Positions 14,802 through 24,151 of a DNA stretch of 35,793 bases are shown here, piece after piece; the stretch's first letter is position 1; each line of letters begins with the position of its first letter. The stretch spans positions 1 to 35,793 of IMG/VR virus record IMGVR_UViG_3300013233_000312; one strand, 5' to 3'. The translations under genes and the position numbers were made by a program. Under the pieces are notes generated by a model. The model ran no database searches. It was not told the origin of the DNA and saw only the letters and a program-made list of their open reading frames with translations. This DNA comes from a virus.

Positions 14802-17738
14802 TTAGAGTTTATACGCTGCGCCATCGTTGCCTAAGACAACGACGAAACCTTCGTCAGTCAGGACGCGGCGCATAGCAGGGGTGATTGATTTAGGGGTTAG
14901 TTTAGGCAGCCCGTAGCGGACTGTAAACGTGTCTTCGGTCATGATGCGGTGCTTAGGTACCAGTGTTGCTTTTGGGTGCGGGGTCACTGACGGGTCTAAG
15001 CGGCCTGTACCATTAGGCAGCAGCAAAATTGGGACAGTGCGGCTGGCCGCTTCAACAGATCGGGCATGAGCCGCTGCTGCTTGCAACTGGCCAATCATAC
15101 TAACAATCTCAGGGTCATGAGCTAGTTTACCTATGACAGACTTAGACAGATCCGCATTCAAAGGGTCGCGCAGTAGGCGGCCTAGGTGATGGACAGCTAA
15201 AAGAGTCTTGGTGCGCTCTGACGTGTTGAACCGGCGCATCGTTGTAGCGATACGTCCGACGATGTTGCGCCGTAAATACCCCTCAATTGTGATAGCCAGT
15301 GTGGTGTCATTAGGGTTATCAAGCGTGGCCTGCCCCTTTGCACGAACAAATGCCAGATCATCTTTCAGCACATCTGACAGCTCTTTGATAGCGGCTTTGG
15401 TGCGTTGGGCTATCGGGGATTGAAACTCGATACTCAGAGCCTTCATCACTGACTCATATTCGATAGCGCCACTGGGAGCTGTAGCCTTCGTGACAGCCGA
15501 GGCAATCATAGCCTGCTCTAAGTCAGCCACCACTTTTGGTGGGAGCTGCGCCGTCATTTTAGGGTAGATTTTGTTCATGTTGGTGGAGTCACGCAAGACA
15601 GCGGCGGCTGCTTCCTCTATAGACAAATCCCCTTTCAACAGTGATGTAGGCAGCTTCTCGCTCAACAGGGAGGAGTGGCTGTTGTACACACGCTTAGCTC
15701 TCTCCCACTGAACGCCCCAGTCCTTCATAGCAGGGGTGGCTTTAACTAGGATGTCTATACGATCATCAATAACTTCAATTACTTGCTTCAACTCAACACC
15801 TAAAGCTGTAGTCCCACCGGCACTGGTGAACGCGTCGGCATTTAGCTTTTGGCGCAGTTCCAGCAAACCTCTAAAGTCGTTGCCGCCGGTAGGGACAGCT
15901 TTTAGCAGGTCCCCAACCGCTTTGACCTGTGCCGAGGCTGTGCCAGTGACTAGGCGGACGTTCTCACCGTGCATAGGGGCTTTTACGCCGCTGGCCTGTG
16001 ACGGCGTGACCCAAAAAGGTCGGGCTACTTTGTCTACGGCTTTGGTGTTGCCTGCTGCTTTGGCGTAAGCCTCCATAGCTAGGTCTTGCGGTTGGAACTG
16101 GTAGAAAGTAGGCGCGGCTGCTGCCCCATCCAATTTAGCTTTCTCGAAGTAAGTGCCGACCCGCTTCTTGTGCAGCTTGAGCGCGGCGACTAATTGCTCA
16201 GGAGCCGTCTTAGAATCTAGTCCCTGCACTACGTTGTGAAGCTGCGTCATGTTGCGGTCGATAAGGCTTGTTACATTAGCTTTGGTGCCTTTGGCGTTAA
16301 TATCAGCCGCATGGATCAGCCTGTGGCCTTGTTTCTGTGTGACAGCTAAAGCAATGAGGCGCTGTTCCTTAGGTGTAAATTTATCTAGGTTGTGGCCGGT
16401 CGCCGCTGTGTACCTTGCGACCAATTCGGCCTTGTCCTGAGCAGACATTGGGAACGTCCGATCCATAAAATCCAAGGCGTGGGTTACTTGGCGGGCATTG
16501 GCTTTAGTGTTGTACTTCTTAGCCACATACATCACCCCTTTGAAGGGCGCTAAGGCTACCGCCGGTACTTTGGTCAGAGCTTTAACACCGGCCATACCTA
16601 AAACAGACATAACAGCGTTTTGGGTGAACGCGCCAGAGGCTTTGTGCAGCGCTAGGTTGGCGCTGTACTCTTCGTTCGTCTTAGCCAAAGCAATGCTGTA
16701 ATCAATCTGGGAGCCAGCAGCAGCGCCGAAGCTAGTAGACACAAGCAGCGCGGCTGCTTCTGGGACACCGGTAGCCATCATTGCGCCAGCAGCCCCAACA
16801 CCGACTAAGCCTAAAGCATAGAATGCTGGGTTAGCTTTGATCTCATCCCACATATCAGCCGAGACTCGCGTCTTACCACCAAATTTGTCCGTTAGGGTGT
16901 ACTCACCCTCTTCTAGAGTGATGTTAAGCCCATCTTCTTGCAACTTAGCAGCCACAAACTCTCTGTTTTTGTTTACAAACTCAGCCGCGTCATTAGCTAA
17001 GTCATCACTGACTAAAGAGCCTAAAGAGTGGGCGACAGAAGCAAAATTCTTGGTTACTTCCAGTGTGGCTATGCGGGACGCTGCATCGGCTGCGTCATCC
17101 TGAAACGCCTGCTTGTAGTAGACAGCATTCACACCGGCCTTGGTGCGGGGGTCTACGCCCATCTCAGCAGCTAATTGAATGACAGCGTTCTTCTGGGTAT
17201 CTTTGTTGTTGTAGAAATACGCCGAAGGGTTATCGAGCAACCCCCAATAATCTAAGGGTAGTTGTGTGTCGGTAACTGATTCGTCAGGGGTGGCTACATC
17301 AGAGATTCGGATAGCCGCGTAGTCAATAGGCTGCGCTTGTGCTAGCGCAATTTCTTCGGGTGCGTACCCCTGTCCGCGCAGTTGGGCGGCTTCGGCATCC
17401 AAAGGAGCTGGATCGAACGCTGGGGCTTCTGCCTGTGCGCTGCTGGCTGCTTGCGGTTCTTTGGTCGCTAAGTACGCTTCTACTTTAGCTCTATCAAACC
17501 CCGTGGAATCCATCAATTGCTGTACTTTATCAACAGCAGGAGCAGCGGTATCAACAGCAGGAGTAGCAGTATCAACAGCAGGAGTAGCAGTATCAACAGC
17601 AGGAGCAGCAGGAGCAGCAGTATCAACCGCAGGAGCAGCAGTATCAACAGCGTGGGCTTGTTGCTTAGTAGCTAAGTAAGCCTCCACCTTAACTCGGTCA
17701 AACCCCGTGGCATCCATCAATTTCTGAACCGTGTCCAT
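14802..17738 (-). CDS. large internal/ejection protein
   Basis: A 978-aa protein, by size, Ala-richness and position an internal virion protein ejected with the DNA to form the channel across the cell envelope, as for P22 gp16/gp20 or T7 gp15/gp16. Residues 4-25 and 72-93 are two near-identical helices-with-loop (VQ(K/Q)LMD(A/S)TGFDR(V/A)KVEAYLATK), separated by AVDTA(A/T)P repeats at 30-70. A Gly/Ala-rich hydrophobic stretch near residues 305-345 could cross membranes. No lysozyme or transglycosylase motif was found. The ATG overlaps the portal stop as TAATG. Confidence 0.75.
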   Translation of the reverse strand: MDTVQKLMDATGFDRVKVEAYLATKQQAHAVDTAAPAVDTAAPAAPAVDTATPAVDTATPAVDTAAPAVDKVQQLMDSTGFDRAKVEAYLATKEPQAASSAQAEAPAFDPAPLDAEAAQLRGQGYAPEEIALAQAQPIDYAAIRISDVATPDESVTDTQLPLDYWGLLDNPSAYFYNNKDTQKNAVIQLAAEMGVDPRTKAGVNAVYYKQAFQDDAADAASRIATLEVTKNFASVAHSLGSLVSDDLANDAAEFVNKNREFVAAKLQEDGLNITLEEGEYTLTDKFGGKTRVSADMWDEIKANPAFYALGLVGVGAAGAMMATGVPEAAALLVSTSFGAAAGSQIDYSIALAKTNEEYSANLALHKASGAFTQNAVMSVLGMAGVKALTKVPAVALAPFKGVMYVAKKYNTKANARQVTHALDFMDRTFPMSAQDKAELVARYTAATGHNLDKFTPKEQRLIALAVTQKQGHRLIHAADINAKGTKANVTSLIDRNMTQLHNVVQGLDSKTAPEQLVAALKLHKKRVGTYFEKAKLDGAAAAPTFYQFQPQDLAMEAYAKAAGNTKAVDKVARPFWVTPSQASGVKAPMHGENVRLVTGTASAQVKAVGDLLKAVPTGGNDFRGLLELRQKLNADAFTSAGGTTALGVELKQVIEVIDDRIDILVKATPAMKDWGVQWERAKRVYNSHSSLLSEKLPTSLLKGDLSIEEAAAAVLRDSTNMNKIYPKMTAQLPPKVVADLEQAMIASAVTKATAPSGAIEYESVMKALSIEFQSPIAQRTKAAIKELSDVLKDDLAFVRAKGQATLDNPNDTTLAITIEGYLRRNIVGRIATTMRRFNTSERTKTLLAVHHLGRLLRDPLNADLSKSVIGKLAHDPEIVSMIGQLQAAAAHARSVEAASRTVPILLLPNGTGRLDPSVTPHPKATLVPKHRIMTEDTFTVRYGLPKLTPKSITPAMRRVLTDEGFVVVLGNDGAAYKL
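17464..17737. repeat. duplicated 66-nt segment flanking a 21-bp minisatellite
   Basis: Inside the 5' part of the ejection-protein gene, nucleotides 17464-17529 and 17665-17730 are diverged direct copies of the UBA-like segment. Between them, units of 21 bp starting GTATCAACAGCAGGAG begin at 17548, 17569, 17590 (this one enlarged by 9 bp), 17620 and 17641, with a degenerate unit near 17527. They encode the AVDTA(A/T)P repeats. The unit purity suggests recent slippage or recombination and likely length variation between relatives. Confidence 0.85.
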
Positions 17739-19591
17739 TATAACCCCTCATTCGTATTTGTGGGCAACTTAGCCGTTTTGCTCTTCTGAGAGCTTTGGTT
17801 AGACAGACCTAAACCAGCTTCCTGTGCCTGCTGTTGCTGTTGCGGGTCTGCGCCTAAGCGTTGCGCCGTGCTACGCAGAATCTCGGCAAGCTCAGGGCTG
17901 TATTTTGTCTTGGTTGTCCGTAGCAGCAGCGCAGCCATCTCAAAGAAGCCCGCTGGATTGACTTGGGCAGTCATCTGGCCGATAGAGCCGGACATCATTG
18001 TTTCAAGCAACAGTTGCGTTCTTTCGTCATCGTCGTGCGACGCTACGCTCTGGATCGTAATATCTAAAGATGCGAACGACAGATCAGAGTCGGGGGTACT
18101 CACAGGTGCGTAAATTAGCTTACCGTCTTCGGTCAGCTCTGGCTCCCCATCAGCGGGGTTAGTAGCCAGATCCATGATCGGCTCCATGATCGGTTCGCCG
18201 GTCTGCTGATCGTGGTAGCCCGACCACTTCTCCATCGGCTTGTTTAGTTCTAAGAACCTAGCTCCTGTCACTTCATCAGCAATGGAGACCACACGGCTGG
18301 CTGTGTAATACTGCTTAACTAAAGAAAGCGTGTCCTGCCCAAGCAGCTTATAGAACAACTCAATCCGTGTGGTTAAGTAGCGCATCGCCATAATGGCACT
18401 GTTCTGTTGTAGCTTAACCTTGCGGCCACTGTCAGAGGCGAAGGCTTGGCCAAGGAACGAGTCATTAATGCTTAAGGTCTGCTTGATCCGGTCAAGGGCG
18501 CGGTCGATAACAGCGTACAGTTCCAACACATCCCGTGACATATTCTCAACTTGGATGCCTGTCAGCTTACGGACAGGAATTACGCCACTCACGCGGTTAA
18601 CAGCAGCCTCAAATTCGGCTATGTTGTCTACAGCGCCGTCTTGAACAAAGACTTTCTGGCTGTTAACAATGAGTTGCAACTTAACTAAGGCTTGGTTGAT
18701 AGCCTTCTGGGTCTCTACGACTTCGCGGAAAATGCCGTAGTGTTCCACTTTATCGCTGCTGTGTAGCTTGACTACACGGTAATTCCAGCGCAAATCTCTG
18801 TAGGTGATCTCATCGCGCTGTAGCTCAACATCACCCGACCAATAAATCGACCACCGCTTGCCTTCATCATCCTCAATGACAGTATGGCAAACTAAATAAT
18901 TGTCGAACACACGGTAGCGGCCTGAGAAGCCTCCGCTGTGCTGGTACTCGAATTCTGCTTCGTCGATATTCAGAAAGTTGTAGTGGGTCTCTAGTTTGTC
19001 GGAGGTACCGGCACCGAAGGTTGCGTCCACGGACTCTTTAGGCATCCACTTGAAGCGGTGCAAAAATCGGGCATCGCTGTAGTCTTCTTTCTGGCTGAGC
19101 GGGTCTAAGACAATTTCAGTGGGTGGGACATAACTAATCTCAATGTCATAGAGTGGGCGGCCAAATTTGTCAAAGTCGTCTGCATCGTCGCCGTCTTTTT
19201 TGACCGGTTGGACGTAGCTGCACATCACGCCGGATAAAATGGCAGACAGCTTTACTTTGTCGCCTTCTATGTCCATATTGTTTTGGTTGAAGATGTAATC
19301 TAAGACATCGGTAGCAGCAGCGGCAGTGGTAATGTCAGACTCTTGACGAGGCACCGCCTGCACCTTGTTCGATACCGTGGAGTAGTAGCCCACCAACATA
19401 CGAGCAAACATCTTGATGACGTTAAACGTCTCTTGTGGCTGGCCGTTGCGGATGAGTTTACTTAGTTGCTCTGGCGACCACTGGCGATTGTGGTACATAT
19501 CAATGATCTCAGCCATCTCTATGCGAGAGTCGGAGTACATATCGTAGCCCATCCAGAACGAATCTTTTAGGGTCTCAATATCTGTTTTCAT
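17738..19591 (-). CDS. portal protein (P22-type)
   Basis: A 617-aa portal expected to form the dodecameric DNA channel at one capsid vertex. The opening (WMGYDMYSDSRIEMAEIIDMYHNRQWSPEQ, GQPQETFNVIKMFARMLVGYYSTV) and the middle (DIEISYVPPTEIVLDPLSQKEDYSDARFLHRFKWMPKE) match the P22-like portal family as I know it; the C-terminus is Gln-rich (DPQQQQQAQEAG). It overlaps the preceding gene by ATGA and the next by TAATG. Its position among the ejection genes, far from the terminase and capsid genes, is unusual. Confidence 0.85.
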   Translation of the reverse strand: MKTDIETLKDSFWMGYDMYSDSRIEMAEIIDMYHNRQWSPEQLSKLIRNGQPQETFNVIKMFARMLVGYYSTVSNKVQAVPRQESDITTAAAATDVLDYIFNQNNMDIEGDKVKLSAILSGVMCSYVQPVKKDGDDADDFDKFGRPLYDIEISYVPPTEIVLDPLSQKEDYSDARFLHRFKWMPKESVDATFGAGTSDKLETHYNFLNIDEAEFEYQHSGGFSGRYRVFDNYLVCHTVIEDDEGKRWSIYWSGDVELQRDEITYRDLRWNYRVVKLHSSDKVEHYGIFREVVETQKAINQALVKLQLIVNSQKVFVQDGAVDNIAEFEAAVNRVSGVIPVRKLTGIQVENMSRDVLELYAVIDRALDRIKQTLSINDSFLGQAFASDSGRKVKLQQNSAIMAMRYLTTRIELFYKLLGQDTLSLVKQYYTASRVVSIADEVTGARFLELNKPMEKWSGYHDQQTGEPIMEPIMDLATNPADGEPELTEDGKLIYAPVSTPDSDLSFASLDITIQSVASHDDDERTQLLLETMMSGSIGQMTAQVNPAGFFEMAALLLRTTKTKYSPELAEILRSTAQRLGADPQQQQQAQEAGLGLSNQSSQKSKTAKLPTNTNEGL

Positions 19592-21186
19592 GAAAGGCTC
19601 CCAAAGGCTGCATCAAGCGCAGAGGTGTCGGAGTCAGACAGCTTAGCCGCCTTAGCCTTCTTGATCTCAGCCGCCTTAGCTAAGGTCTCAAAATGTTTCA
19701 TAACCTGCGCGGGGGTGTCGTCGGGGTGGTCTTCCATATAATTAACCGTTTTGACCCGCGTGTCCAGTGCCTTGATCGTGTCAGCTAAGGAGGTGTCCAA
19801 AGCGCCGATGTAGTAGTCACCTAAGTATTTAGGTTTGTCTAAGCGGAATGCGGTGGCCTGCTGCTGCGCTTTCACGAGTTGTTCTTTTAGCTGGGTGAGA
19901 ACAGTACCTAACCGAGCGTCAGAATCCAGCACCTTCTTGAACTGCGCCAACTCACCGACCGTCTGTGAAGCCCCGTACAGTGAGTGAGCTAAGCTTGCGC
20001 TTAAGACCGCGAATGCTGTAGCCCCTTCGGTGTCCGTCTGATCCACACCCTCAAACATCATGCCCTTGTAAGTGTGTACGAAGGAGTCAAAGAAACCTGT
20101 GTTAGATGCGTTCAGGTTGCCAGTGGACTCTTGGGCGAGGCCGGACAGCACTTGGATCTCTTTCAGATCTTTTAGCTGCGCCCCTGTGGGTTTAATCCCC
20201 AACTCTTTGCTGATCGCTAAGACCCCCGACTCAACCGTCTGGCGTACTTTAGGGTCTTGCATATCAACGGTGTCTAAGGTGCCTTTGATACCGGCATCAA
20301 CTAACTTTTGCTCAATAGAGGTACGCATAGCGTCCACTTTACTCAGTGTGGTTTTGAGCTGTGGCTTGTTTTTCCCTGCGGCTTTGGCTTGTGCGTTAGC
20401 TAAAGCAGCTTCTTGTTTCTTGCTGGCATCCGCTAACTCTCGACTACGCTTAGTTGCGTCTTGCTGCTTGCGCGTGTCCGTGTACGCTTGGTTGAATTCT
20501 GGGGTGCCTACTGCGCCTGCTGATTGTGATGAAATAGCGGCATCACGTTCAGGGGCAGACCCTAAAGTGGATAGGATCTTTTGCACCCGCTCTGCCTCTT
20601 TCAGCTTGCGGTCGGCCTCTGCCTTATCCATACGGGTTCCGTAGTCGTGCATGGCGTGAAACGCATCCATAGGCACAATCACTTGGCCGCCTACTTTTTT
20701 GGTGACTTTAATCAAGCCTCTGAGCGCGTCAGGGTGGCCAGCAATAAGCGCAGGATCTAAACCACTCTTGACCATCAGAGCTGTGTCGGCTTCTGTGACG
20801 CTATCAAAGTGGGCAATGTCTTCGTAGCCTACGCCGCCGTTGATTTTTGTCAGCCGCGTTTGCAGGTTGTTCATGCTGGTAGCATCACCTGTGTCTGAAT
20901 ATTGTTTGAAAGCTTGAGCGGCTGCATCGTTGCTCAGAGCTTGTGCTTGCACCCTGATTTGTTCGTCTTGGTTCTTGAGCTTCTGCTGCATGGCCTCCAT
21001 CCCATCTGGGGTTTGGGCGTAGTCAGCTTGGGTGTTGATTTGGTGTGTAGCTAACTTAGCTTGGGCTTCGGCCTGAGCTGCTTTGGCTCTCTCAGCTTTG
21101 GCTTGTGGGGTGTTTTGTTTAGCTTGGTCTTTCACAAAACCAGAGGCACTTCGGGCAGCCCCTAAACCAATATAAGGATTTGCCAT
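19588..21186 (-). CDS. internal virion/ejection protein, Ala-rich
   Basis: A 532-aa, strongly helical protein rich in Ala, Lys and Gln with long coiled-coil-like stretches (QAKAERAKAAQAEAQAKL; SKKQEAALANAQAKAAGKNK). No enzyme motif is seen. By position between the 212-aa protein and the portal, and by composition, it is most likely one of the internal proteins ejected into the host, comparable in layout to the P22 gp7/gp20/gp16 set. The start overlaps the previous stop as TAATG; the stop overlaps the portal start. Family assignment is inferred. Confidence 0.65.
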   Translation of the reverse strand: MANPYIGLGAARSASGFVKDQAKQNTPQAKAERAKAAQAEAQAKLATHQINTQADYAQTPDGMEAMQQKLKNQDEQIRVQAQALSNDAAAQAFKQYSDTGDATSMNNLQTRLTKINGGVGYEDIAHFDSVTEADTALMVKSGLDPALIAGHPDALRGLIKVTKKVGGQVIVPMDAFHAMHDYGTRMDKAEADRKLKEAERVQKILSTLGSAPERDAAISSQSAGAVGTPEFNQAYTDTRKQQDATKRSRELADASKKQEAALANAQAKAAGKNKPQLKTTLSKVDAMRTSIEQKLVDAGIKGTLDTVDMQDPKVRQTVESGVLAISKELGIKPTGAQLKDLKEIQVLSGLAQESTGNLNASNTGFFDSFVHTYKGMMFEGVDQTDTEGATAFAVLSASLAHSLYGASQTVGELAQFKKVLDSDARLGTVLTQLKEQLVKAQQQATAFRLDKPKYLGDYYIGALDTSLADTIKALDTRVKTVNYMEDHPDDTPAQVMKHFETLAKAAEIKKAKAAKLSDSDTSALDAAFGSLS

Positions 21187-21824
21187 TAGAAAATACCGCC
21201 TGTTGCGTTCGTGATAGCCGCCTTAATGATAGGGTCTTTAGCTGCTTGGTCGAACACTGTCCCGACCGCATCGGTAGCCGCTTGCGTAGCTTTACCTGCC
21301 GCTTGGTTGTAGTCATTAGCTAAATTAGCTTGCGTGGTGGCTTGGGTGTTGAGGACAGACTGCACATTATCGGCGGGGTTGCGCTGCATACCTAGCTGTA
21401 AGAAACTCTGCTGTTGGGCTGCTACTTGTGCTGGGGCTTGCTGTCTGATTTGCGCTCTGCCTTGTGCGCCTTGCAGAGCTGATTGCAGTTCTACACCCGC
21501 CGATAGGCCAGAGGATTCTAGCCCACGTTGAGCTAGGTTTTGGCGCAAGGCAGTCATGGATTTGTTCTTCTCTTGCTCAAACTGCTGCAAGGACTGCGCG
21601 GTGTAGTCGCCTACGTTCAGGTTGTTGTAGTAGTTGGATAAATTGTCTTCCAAACCACCGTAAGCCTGTTCCCAGTCTGCAAGCTGCTGTTTTGAAAACG
21701 CCAGTTGGTCAGCGGCCAGCGCATCGGCCTTAGCCTGCTGTTTATCAGCGGCATTGCTTGCTTGGTTTGCTTGGTAAATGGAGTACACACCCATTGCAGC
21801 AGAAAGTAGTAAAGATGCAGCCAT
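21186..21824 (-). CDS. internal virion protein (gp7/gp14-like)
   Basis: A 212-aa protein with a hydrophobic N-terminus (MAASLLLSAAMGVYSIYQAN) and a Gln/Ala-rich helical body containing NKSMTALRQNLAQRGLESSG, a segment I associate with small podovirus internal proteins that enter the host envelope early in DNA ejection. It is preceded by its own sigma70-like promoter (21853-21882) and by AGG eight bases from the ATG. First of three consecutive ejection-type genes, with the portal interspersed. Function inferred from family resemblance and context. Confidence 0.7.
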   Translation of the reverse strand: MAASLLLSAAMGVYSIYQANQASNAADKQQAKADALAADQLAFSKQQLADWEQAYGGLEDNLSNYYNNLNVGDYTAQSLQQFEQEKNKSMTALRQNLAQRGLESSGLSAGVELQSALQGAQGRAQIRQQAPAQVAAQQQSFLQLGMQRNPADNVQSVLNTQATTQANLANDYNQAAGKATQAATDAVGTVFDQAAKDPIIKAAITNATGGIF

Positions 21825-21852
21825 AACAAAAACCTACATATTGATTAGGCTT

Positions 21853-21882
21853 ATTATACTGCTAAACAGAGCTTGACTGCAA
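21853..21882 (-). promoter_or_regulatory. internal late promoter before ejection genes
   Basis: Leftward TTGCAG (21882-21877), 18-bp spacer, TATAAT (21858-21853), placing the start near 21846 and leaving a leader of about 20 nt before the ATG at 21824. The -10 box and its flank, GTATAATAA, are the same as at the scaffold promoter (29965-29970), which also has an 18-bp spacer. It would boost ejection-protein and portal expression within the long late operon. Confidence 0.65.
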
Positions 21883-22119
21883 TACCGAAAGTAGTGTATT
21901 TAAGGTTTGTTGGAGGGTGTTAGTTAGATCGGCTAGTGCCTGCACGTCAGCTTGAGTATAAACAGCACTCATAGTTGGGGCAGTCCCGCTAACTTGCGTA
22001 GGGTAAGTTTGCTGGCTCTTAGAGGTGAGTACATTCACCTGAGTAGACAGACTATCTAAGAATAAGCGCAGAGATTCATTATCTAAGAGGTTATCTGGCG
22101 TGTCGAAGGAACTAGGCAT
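21862..22119 (-). CDS. small hypothetical structural-region protein
   Basis: An 85-aa protein, Ser/Thr/Leu-rich and mostly helical (LRLFLDSLSTQVNVLTSK; ALADLTNTLQQTLNTLLSVLQ), with a heptad-like C-terminal half that could form a coiled coil. It overlaps the 3' end of the nozzle gene by eight bases. No recognised family. Between the nozzle and ejection genes it could be a small tail or head-completion component, but that rests on location alone. Confidence 0.55.
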   Translation of the reverse strand: MPSSFDTPDNLLDNESLRLFLDSLSTQVNVLTSKSQQTYPTQVSGTAPTMSAVYTQADVQALADLTNTLQQTLNTLLSVLQSSSV

Positions 22120-24151
22120 TAGCAGAAGCCACCTCTACCTCAACATCATAGATCGTCCCTGTACCTGATAACCTAAGTTGCATCGCGGAACCCCGTGTAA
22201 GCTCTGCTGGCACTTGCAGATAGGCAACGGCAAACGTCTTTGCAGAGTTAAAATTAACATCTGGGATTGAATCATCATCAATGTAAGCCCCAACAGATAT
22301 GGAGCCTGTGTAGGAGATACGAACCCGTTTGAACACTTTAGCCTGCCCAACATCAACAGCAAGCAGTCTGGGGAAGAATGTCCAACTAAGTGGGGTGGCT
22401 GCGGCGAATAGCTGGTACAACGTGGTGCCTTGGACAGCGTACACATCAGCGCCTTTGACAGCTAAGCTGCGTGTGTTCGTCCCGTCCTTATAGTCCTGCA
22501 CGACATTAAACTCTAAGTCCACGGTACGGGTAGCACCGGAACCTTCCAGCAGGTAATACACCCTATCAACTAAAGCAGAGTCTACTGGGAACGGGTTATA
22601 CCGGCCTAGTAGGTGCCGTGTGAGGGTTTTTGGTGTCGTACCCGCCGAGGTGTAGAGGCCGTTGTGACCAAGCCAAATAGCCGTGCCTTTAGCGGTCTGG
22701 ATCGTATCATGGCTCAAGCAACCCACATCGGCGCACAGCTCTCTTGTGGAGAACCGCGTGTGGCTCTCGCCGGTAATGAGGTGTGTCTTGTTTTCAGTAA
22801 AAACGAGAACACCCCCTACGACAGCAGCCAAACCTGTGACAGCTTGGGAGTATTCAATGAAGTAGAAGGCAGGCCAAGAACCCCAATCACCTACCTTGCT
22901 GTAGAACACCTTAGAGCCGGACGCGCCGAAGAGTACCGCGTTTGACTCGATGACGTACTTAATGTCAGTGGGTGGTAAGCCGTTGTTTAGGTCTAAGAGC
23001 CTGCCATCAATAGCGTCATCAGCCGCCACATCGACATAATCAGAAGCAGCCCCAAAAAGCTCAGTAACTAAGGTTGGTACGGTCAGAGAGCCGCCCAGCC
23101 GATATAGGCGTTTCACTACGTTGGTAGTCGGGATAGGGATGCCTGACAAGACAACACCCTGCTCACGCTGAAACGTCCATGTAGCCGGAGGTACAGGGGC
23201 TACCGTGGTGCGAATGTCAGGGGCGCGTGTTAGTGTGGTGTTGGCTATCACCTGCGGGGGTGACTCATAACCCGTCTGGGGGTCGTAGAACGTCAAGTAG
23301 TAGGTAATAGCACCTTGAAAGCCGCTAGCCCTGTTGATCGGCGTAGGCTGGACTGTACCCACTGCCGACAGGTCATAGATACCGTCATGATGCCAAGAAA
23401 CGGCTGCATTGAGCGGGTCAACGATAGAAGCTAAGAAATACCACTCGCCCCTGTACATGCGGTAAAGCTCTACAGAGTTGGCGAACTGTGTAGGCACAAA
23501 GGTGGCGTATTCGTACAGAGTGCCTGCATTAAAGCCCACTTGGTAATACTGCCCATTAGATGCTGGGGCTGGTGTGGCTGGTACGGTGCGATAGATGGGG
23601 TCGCCGCGCATATTGTAGGTAATACCGCCTATCACCTGAGTCAGCACAGGCACGGCAGCATACTGCAAGTCAGGGTAGCCGTCCGATATTGCGTCCTGCT
23701 GGATCGTAGTACCGGCCACTGTGGCAGCGGTCAGCGTGATAAACGAAGCGGAGGTGCCGTAGTTGTTGAGCTGTGCTGGTAAAGTGCTTGTGTGAGGTGC
23801 AGCAGGTATATCAACCACAAGGGCTGTAGCAGCCCCTGTAGGCGGTTGTAACCCAACAGGCTTATCCTGAACGCCGTTTGTCCACCGTAGCCCTGCCACA
23901 CGATCCGTATAAACTAAGGTGTTATGCCCTTCGGCGTAGTCGGCTTTAGCGGCAGTGAACCGCCATTGGCTCAAAGCTGTTGAGTAATAAGCAAAGTCAG
24001 CAGGTGCCGGTTGGGCAGGCGTTTTGCCCTTCAAAGGAGCTAACACACCGCTCTGGTAGTCTACGTTTTCAGACGCACTGCCGTAGCCGTCAGGTATCAG
24101 GTGGGGCGCTAGCAGGGTGTTAAGCCCTTTGGTGAAGTTAGAGAGCCTCAA
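22112..24151 (-). CDS. tail nozzle / stabilisation-like protein
   Basis: A 679-aa beta-rich protein starting MRLSNFTKGLNTLLAPHLIPDGYGSASENVDYQSGVLAPLKGK, a form typical of podovirus nozzle proteins (P22 gp10-like / tail tubular B-like). Repeated blade-like segments occur (VVGGVLVFTENKTHLITGES; TIQTAKGTAIWLGHNGLYTSAG), suggesting a beta-propeller. It would plug and extend the short tail below the adaptor. The start codon is TTG, overlapping the adaptor stop as TTGA; no ATG in a better position is visible. The following genes encode ejection proteins, as expected. Confidence 0.75.
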   Translation of the reverse strand: MRLSNFTKGLNTLLAPHLIPDGYGSASENVDYQSGVLAPLKGKTPAQPAPADFAYYSTALSQWRFTAAKADYAEGHNTLVYTDRVAGLRWTNGVQDKPVGLQPPTGAATALVVDIPAAPHTSTLPAQLNNYGTSASFITLTAATVAGTTIQQDAISDGYPDLQYAAVPVLTQVIGGITYNMRGDPIYRTVPATPAPASNGQYYQVGFNAGTLYEYATFVPTQFANSVELYRMYRGEWYFLASIVDPLNAAVSWHHDGIYDLSAVGTVQPTPINRASGFQGAITYYLTFYDPQTGYESPPQVIANTTLTRAPDIRTTVAPVPPATWTFQREQGVVLSGIPIPTTNVVKRLYRLGGSLTVPTLVTELFGAASDYVDVAADDAIDGRLLDLNNGLPPTDIKYVIESNAVLFGASGSKVFYSKVGDWGSWPAFYFIEYSQAVTGLAAVVGGVLVFTENKTHLITGESHTRFSTRELCADVGCLSHDTIQTAKGTAIWLGHNGLYTSAGTTPKTLTRHLLGRYNPFPVDSALVDRVYYLLEGSGATRTVDLEFNVVQDYKDGTNTRSLAVKGADVYAVQGTTLYQLFAAATPLSWTFFPRLLAVDVGQAKVFKRVRISYTGSISVGAYIDDDSIPDVNFNSAKTFAVAYLQVPAELTRGSAMQLRLSGTGTIYDVEVEVASANA

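Noticed and set aside
20072-20644. 190-codon plus-strand frame
   Set aside because: It is antisense to the Ala-rich internal protein, has no ribosome binding site and a Cys/Ser-rich shadow composition.
21872-21901. Rightward promoter TTGACT-17-GTATTT
   Set aside because: Weak -10, antisense to the late operon and no gene follows on that strand.
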